Source of the DNA: Pseudomonadota bacterium
GTDB taxonomy: Bacteria; Desulfobacterota; Desulfobulbia; Desulfobulbales; SURF-16
Reading direction: 5' to 3'
Assembly (NCBI GenBank): GCA_018897105.1
Contig: JAHILF010000134.1
Span: 30,634-94,633, forward strand
Length of the DNA stretch: 64,000 nucleotides
The notes under the pieces are model-generated. The model made no database searches and was not told the DNA's origin. It worked only from the letters and a program-made list of their open reading frames with translations. The position numbers were made by a program, and so were the translations under genes. Each line of letters starts with the position of its first letter. The first letter of the stretch is position 1. This document shows positions 62,192 through 64,000 of the stretch, piece after piece.

Positions 62192-63181
62192 ATGGATATG
62201 AGCAAGATGACCAGCGGCGTGCCAATGGTCAGAATAGATGGCGCCAAGGTAAGGAATCTACGGGAAGCAAAGGGATTGACCCAGCTTTATCTTGCCGCCT
62301 CGGTGGGGGTGACCACCGACACGATCTCCCGCTGGGAAAATAAACGCTATCCCACCATCAAAAAGGAAAACGGTCTGAAGCTCGCCGAAGCCCTGGAAGT
62401 TGCTCTCGGTGAGATCCTGGAAAGCCTTGGCGAGGAAGAATCCCAGCCTGATCCTGCCGAAGAGCCTGCTGACGATGCCGCGCCCGCCCCTGACCAGGAG
62501 GCTGAGGAACAACTGGCTGCTCCGGCGGCTGCCGCTGCGGTGCCGGCTGCCGGCAAGGCAAAATCCCGGGCAAAATTTGCCGTGGCCGGGGTGCTGCTCC
62601 TGGCCCTGCTGGCTGGGCTCGGCTGGTGGTTTTATCCGGCCGGCGAACAGTTCACCATCACCGCCAGCCGCCTGCTGCCCAAGCATACGGTGGCCGGCCA
62701 ACCCTTCCCGGTGGCCATCACGGTTGCCAGCAATTCCACAGTGCCGCTTTCCCTGATCGTCAGAGAGAATCTGCCGAAAACAGCGGTGCTGCTGTCCGCC
62801 GTCCCGCCGTATTCCGCCTATGATGCCAAAACCGAAGAGGTGAAATGGCTGAAGAAAATAGATGGCAGCCAGGTCTTTGCTTATATGGTCAAGGTCAACC
62901 AACAGGAGGGCAGCGTGTCCTTTGCCGGCAAGGTGGCCCTGCCCAAGGGAGCCGGACAGCAGATAGAGGTCAGCGGCGATTCCACGGTGCAGATAGCCGA
63001 TTTCCACTGGGCCGACACCAATGCTGACAGCCGTATCAGCGATGAGGAAATTCTCACGGTGTATGATGAGTTCAGCGAAATAAAAGGTCTGGCCCTCAAT
63101 ATCGACCAGATTGAGGAAATCTGGCTCGGCTCAGGTTATGTGTGGAATGCGGAAAAGAAAAGATTTGAGGTGCTGCCCTGA
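62192..63181 (+). CDS. Membrane-anchored XRE-type regulator with outer beta domain and EF-hand-like loop
   Basis: 329 residues. HTH of XRE type at about 17-70 (VRNLREAKGLTQLYLAASVG, TISRWENKRYPTIKK); an acidic Pro/Ala linker; one membrane helix at 129-147 (FAVAGVLLLALLAGLGWWF); then an extracytoplasmic part. The outer part has a beta-sandwich (SLIVRENLPKTAVLLSAVPP, then VKWLKKIDGS) and a loop DTNADSRISDEE (275-286) with calcium-ligand spacing of EF-hand/dockerin type. The layout recalls RodZ but the outer domain is unlike it. The next gene encodes a secreted protein with a similar beta-sandwich. A transmembrane sensor is inferred. Confidence 0.85.
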   Translation: MDMSKMTSGVPMVRIDGAKVRNLREAKGLTQLYLAASVGVTTDTISRWENKRYPTIKKENGLKLAEALEVALGEILESLGEEESQPDPAEEPADDAAPAPDQEAEEQLAAPAAAAAVPAAGKAKSRAKFAVAGVLLLALLAGLGWWFYPAGEQFTITASRLLPKHTVAGQPFPVAITVASNSTVPLSLIVRENLPKTAVLLSAVPPYSAYDAKTEEVKWLKKIDGSQVFAYMVKVNQQEGSVSFAGKVALPKGAGQQIEVSGDSTVQIADFHWADTNADSRISDEEILTVYDEFSEIKGLALNIDQIEEIWLGSGYVWNAEKKRFEVLP

Positions 63182-63282
63182 TGCTGCCGGAGCGGACACG
63201 ATCAACACGCTGCGGAGTGAAAGTTGCCAGGCCAGGAATGGCGCCGGCTCTCATGTATGGTAATGACAGTAAGGAGGAAATG

Positions 63283-63690
63283 ATGATCTGTCAGCAAAAA
63301 AAGGTGTTCTTGTTGGTGATGCTGCTGGCCTGCGTAAGTCTTTTTGCAGCGCGGACGGTATCTGCCGAGGATCTGGTGAGCGGCAGATATATCTCTTCCG
63401 CCGGCAAAAATATCATCCTTGACCTGGATGTCAAGGGACCCTCCGCAAGCAATCTCATCGTCCACCAGTTCCTGCCCCCCGGGGTAGGCATCACCAGCGC
63501 CTCACCGGCCTATATGAAATTTGACGAAAAAAAAGGCAAGGTGCAGTGGCTGATCAAACAGGTGCCGCCGGGCAAGGTGCGCATCTCCATGCAGCTTGCC
63601 GAAGAGATCCAGCCCGGTCTGGTCAGGGCGGAAGTGCGCTGCCGGGACCAGAAGACCGGGCGGATGATGGATATCACCATCAATCCGTGA
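63283..63690 (+). CDS. Secreted protein related to the outer domain of the preceding regulator
   Basis: 135 residues from ATG 63283 (MICQQKKVFLLVMLL), five bases after AGGAGG; the frame is open to 63181 but that part is unlikely to be used. Signal peptide, then a mature beta domain with NLIVHQFLPPGVGITSASPA and KVQWLIKQVPPGKVRISMQL. It aligns by eye with the regulator's outer domain (LIVRENLP, VKWLKKIDG, YMVKV). Probably exported to the periplasm. Pairing suggests a ligand or partner for the regulator (inference). Confidence 0.82.
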   Translation: MICQQKKVFLLVMLLACVSLFAARTVSAEDLVSGRYISSAGKNIILDLDVKGPSASNLIVHQFLPPGVGITSASPAYMKFDEKKGKVQWLIKQVPPGKVRISMQLAEEIQPGLVRAEVRCRDQKTGRMMDITINP

Positions 63691-63869
63691 AGAAGTTGGT
63701 TTCAAATATCGGACTTATGCCGCTGGGTGTAGAGTGCGTATGGCAGCCATGAATTGCATAGTAGGCATTTGTTAAACGTAATGAAAACATATTGTTATGG
63801 CGGTTTGTTTTGTCGTCATGGCCGGATAAAAAAATCTGTGCTATGGGTATCCGTCTAGCTAATAACTGG

Positions 63870-63894
63870 TTCTCGGCGACTGCGTCGCCGAGAA
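63870..63894. repeat. Perfect 11-base hairpin
   Basis: TTCTCGGCGAC-TGC-GTCGCCGAGAA. No T run after it, so more likely a palindromic element end than a terminator. Confidence 0.7.
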
Positions 63895-63895
63895 T

Positions 63896-63968
63896 CGCGG
63901 TGCTGACTTCGTCAAGTACCTTGTCCCGGCGCTTTGCGCCAGAACAAGGTACTTGACCGGACACCGCG
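63896..63968. repeat. Nested stem structure (outer 7, inner 14 base arms)
   Basis: CGCGGTG (63896-63902) pairs with CACCGCG (63962-63968), enclosing GTCAAGTACCTTGT (63911-63924) and ACAAGGTACTTGAC (63944-63957), with a GGCGC-TTT-GCGCC tip. This is too regular for chance and looks like one end of a repeated or mobile element that may extend past the window. Confidence 0.75.
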
Positions 63969-64000
63969 TACCACACAATCAAGCTACGCTTGCTTGCGCG

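Larger units (their letters stand above)
63691..64000. other. Window end, hairpin-rich DNA without a gene
   Basis: About 310 bases after the secreted-protein gene. It contains the two hairpin structures listed next and then runs off the window. Nothing coding recognised. Confidence 0.5.

Noticed and set aside
63870..63968. Integron attC site
   Set aside because: The characteristic RYYYAAC and GTTRRRY ends are not present in the right places around the stems.

Overview
This is a GC-rich window with dense coding on both strands. Its gene content points to a Gram-negative, probably anaerobic member of the Desulfobacterota (old deltaproteobacteria), perhaps near Desulfobulbales. The clues are a multihaem c-type cytochrome, a very large BadF/DUF2229 activase, an MglA-like GTPase with a roadblock partner, a sigma54 response regulator and intergenic short tandem arrays. 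The taxonomy is inference from content only; there is no rRNA or tRNA gene here.

Layout. 1-4.9 kb: the 3' part of a fused 4-alpha-glucanotransferase / maltooligosyl trehalose synthase. 5.9-29 kb (minus strand): one long operon for an extracellular contractile injection system (eCIS, the Afp/PVC/MAC class). In transcription order it encodes a small protein, sheath, tube, T4-type baseplate protein, a disordered protein, a Pvc16-type cap, an AAA+ ATPase, a DUF4157 (eCIS core domain) putative effector, a CIS tube protein, a LysM protein, a gpD-like hub, an OB-fold spike, a small protein, gp25, gpJ, a tail protein I with an inserted propeller-like region, two related gpI-neighbour proteins, a DUF6519 fibre-like protein and an Ig-like protein. 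A consensus sigma54 (-24/-12) promoter lies just upstream of the first gene. The distal end is interrupted by about 1.6 kb carrying three 171-173 bp direct repeats and a lone nucleotidyltransferase gene.

29.5-37.9 kb (plus): a signalling block with a CheB-CheR-PAS protein, a PAS-LuxR protein, and a duplicated pair of PilZ-type proteins with a second, frameshifted LuxR-type protein and an RRM-like protein between the pairs. 38.2-42.6 kb: BadF/DUF2229 activase. 42.8-45.2 kb (minus): a double CDP-alcohol phosphatidyltransferase and a small STAS-like protein. 45.8-49.3 kb (plus): modE-modA-modB-modC for molybdate uptake, with a sigma54-like promoter and a ModE-box-like dyad upstream. 49.5-56.5 kb (minus): a chemoreceptor and response regulator, then a sigma54 activator, a hybrid histidine kinase and an iron-type alcohol dehydrogenase as one overlapping group.

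57-61.1 kb (plus): cardiolipin synthase, then roadblock protein, MglA-like GTPase, an unknown two-repeat protein and a small zinc-ribbon protein. 61.1-61.8 kb (minus): a three-haem cytochrome and a small exported protein. 62.2-63.7 kb (plus): a membrane-anchored XRE-type regulator whose outer domain resembles the secreted protein encoded next to it. The window ends in strong hairpins. Intergenic DNA holds REP/REPIN-like palindromes and period-8 to -9 tandem arrays.

The parts worth most follow-up are the sigma54-driven eCIS with its uncharacterised DUF4157 effector, the triplicated repeat with compensating hairpin arms, the duplicated PilZ/LuxR block, and the XRE-membrane-ectodomain/secreted-paralogue pair.
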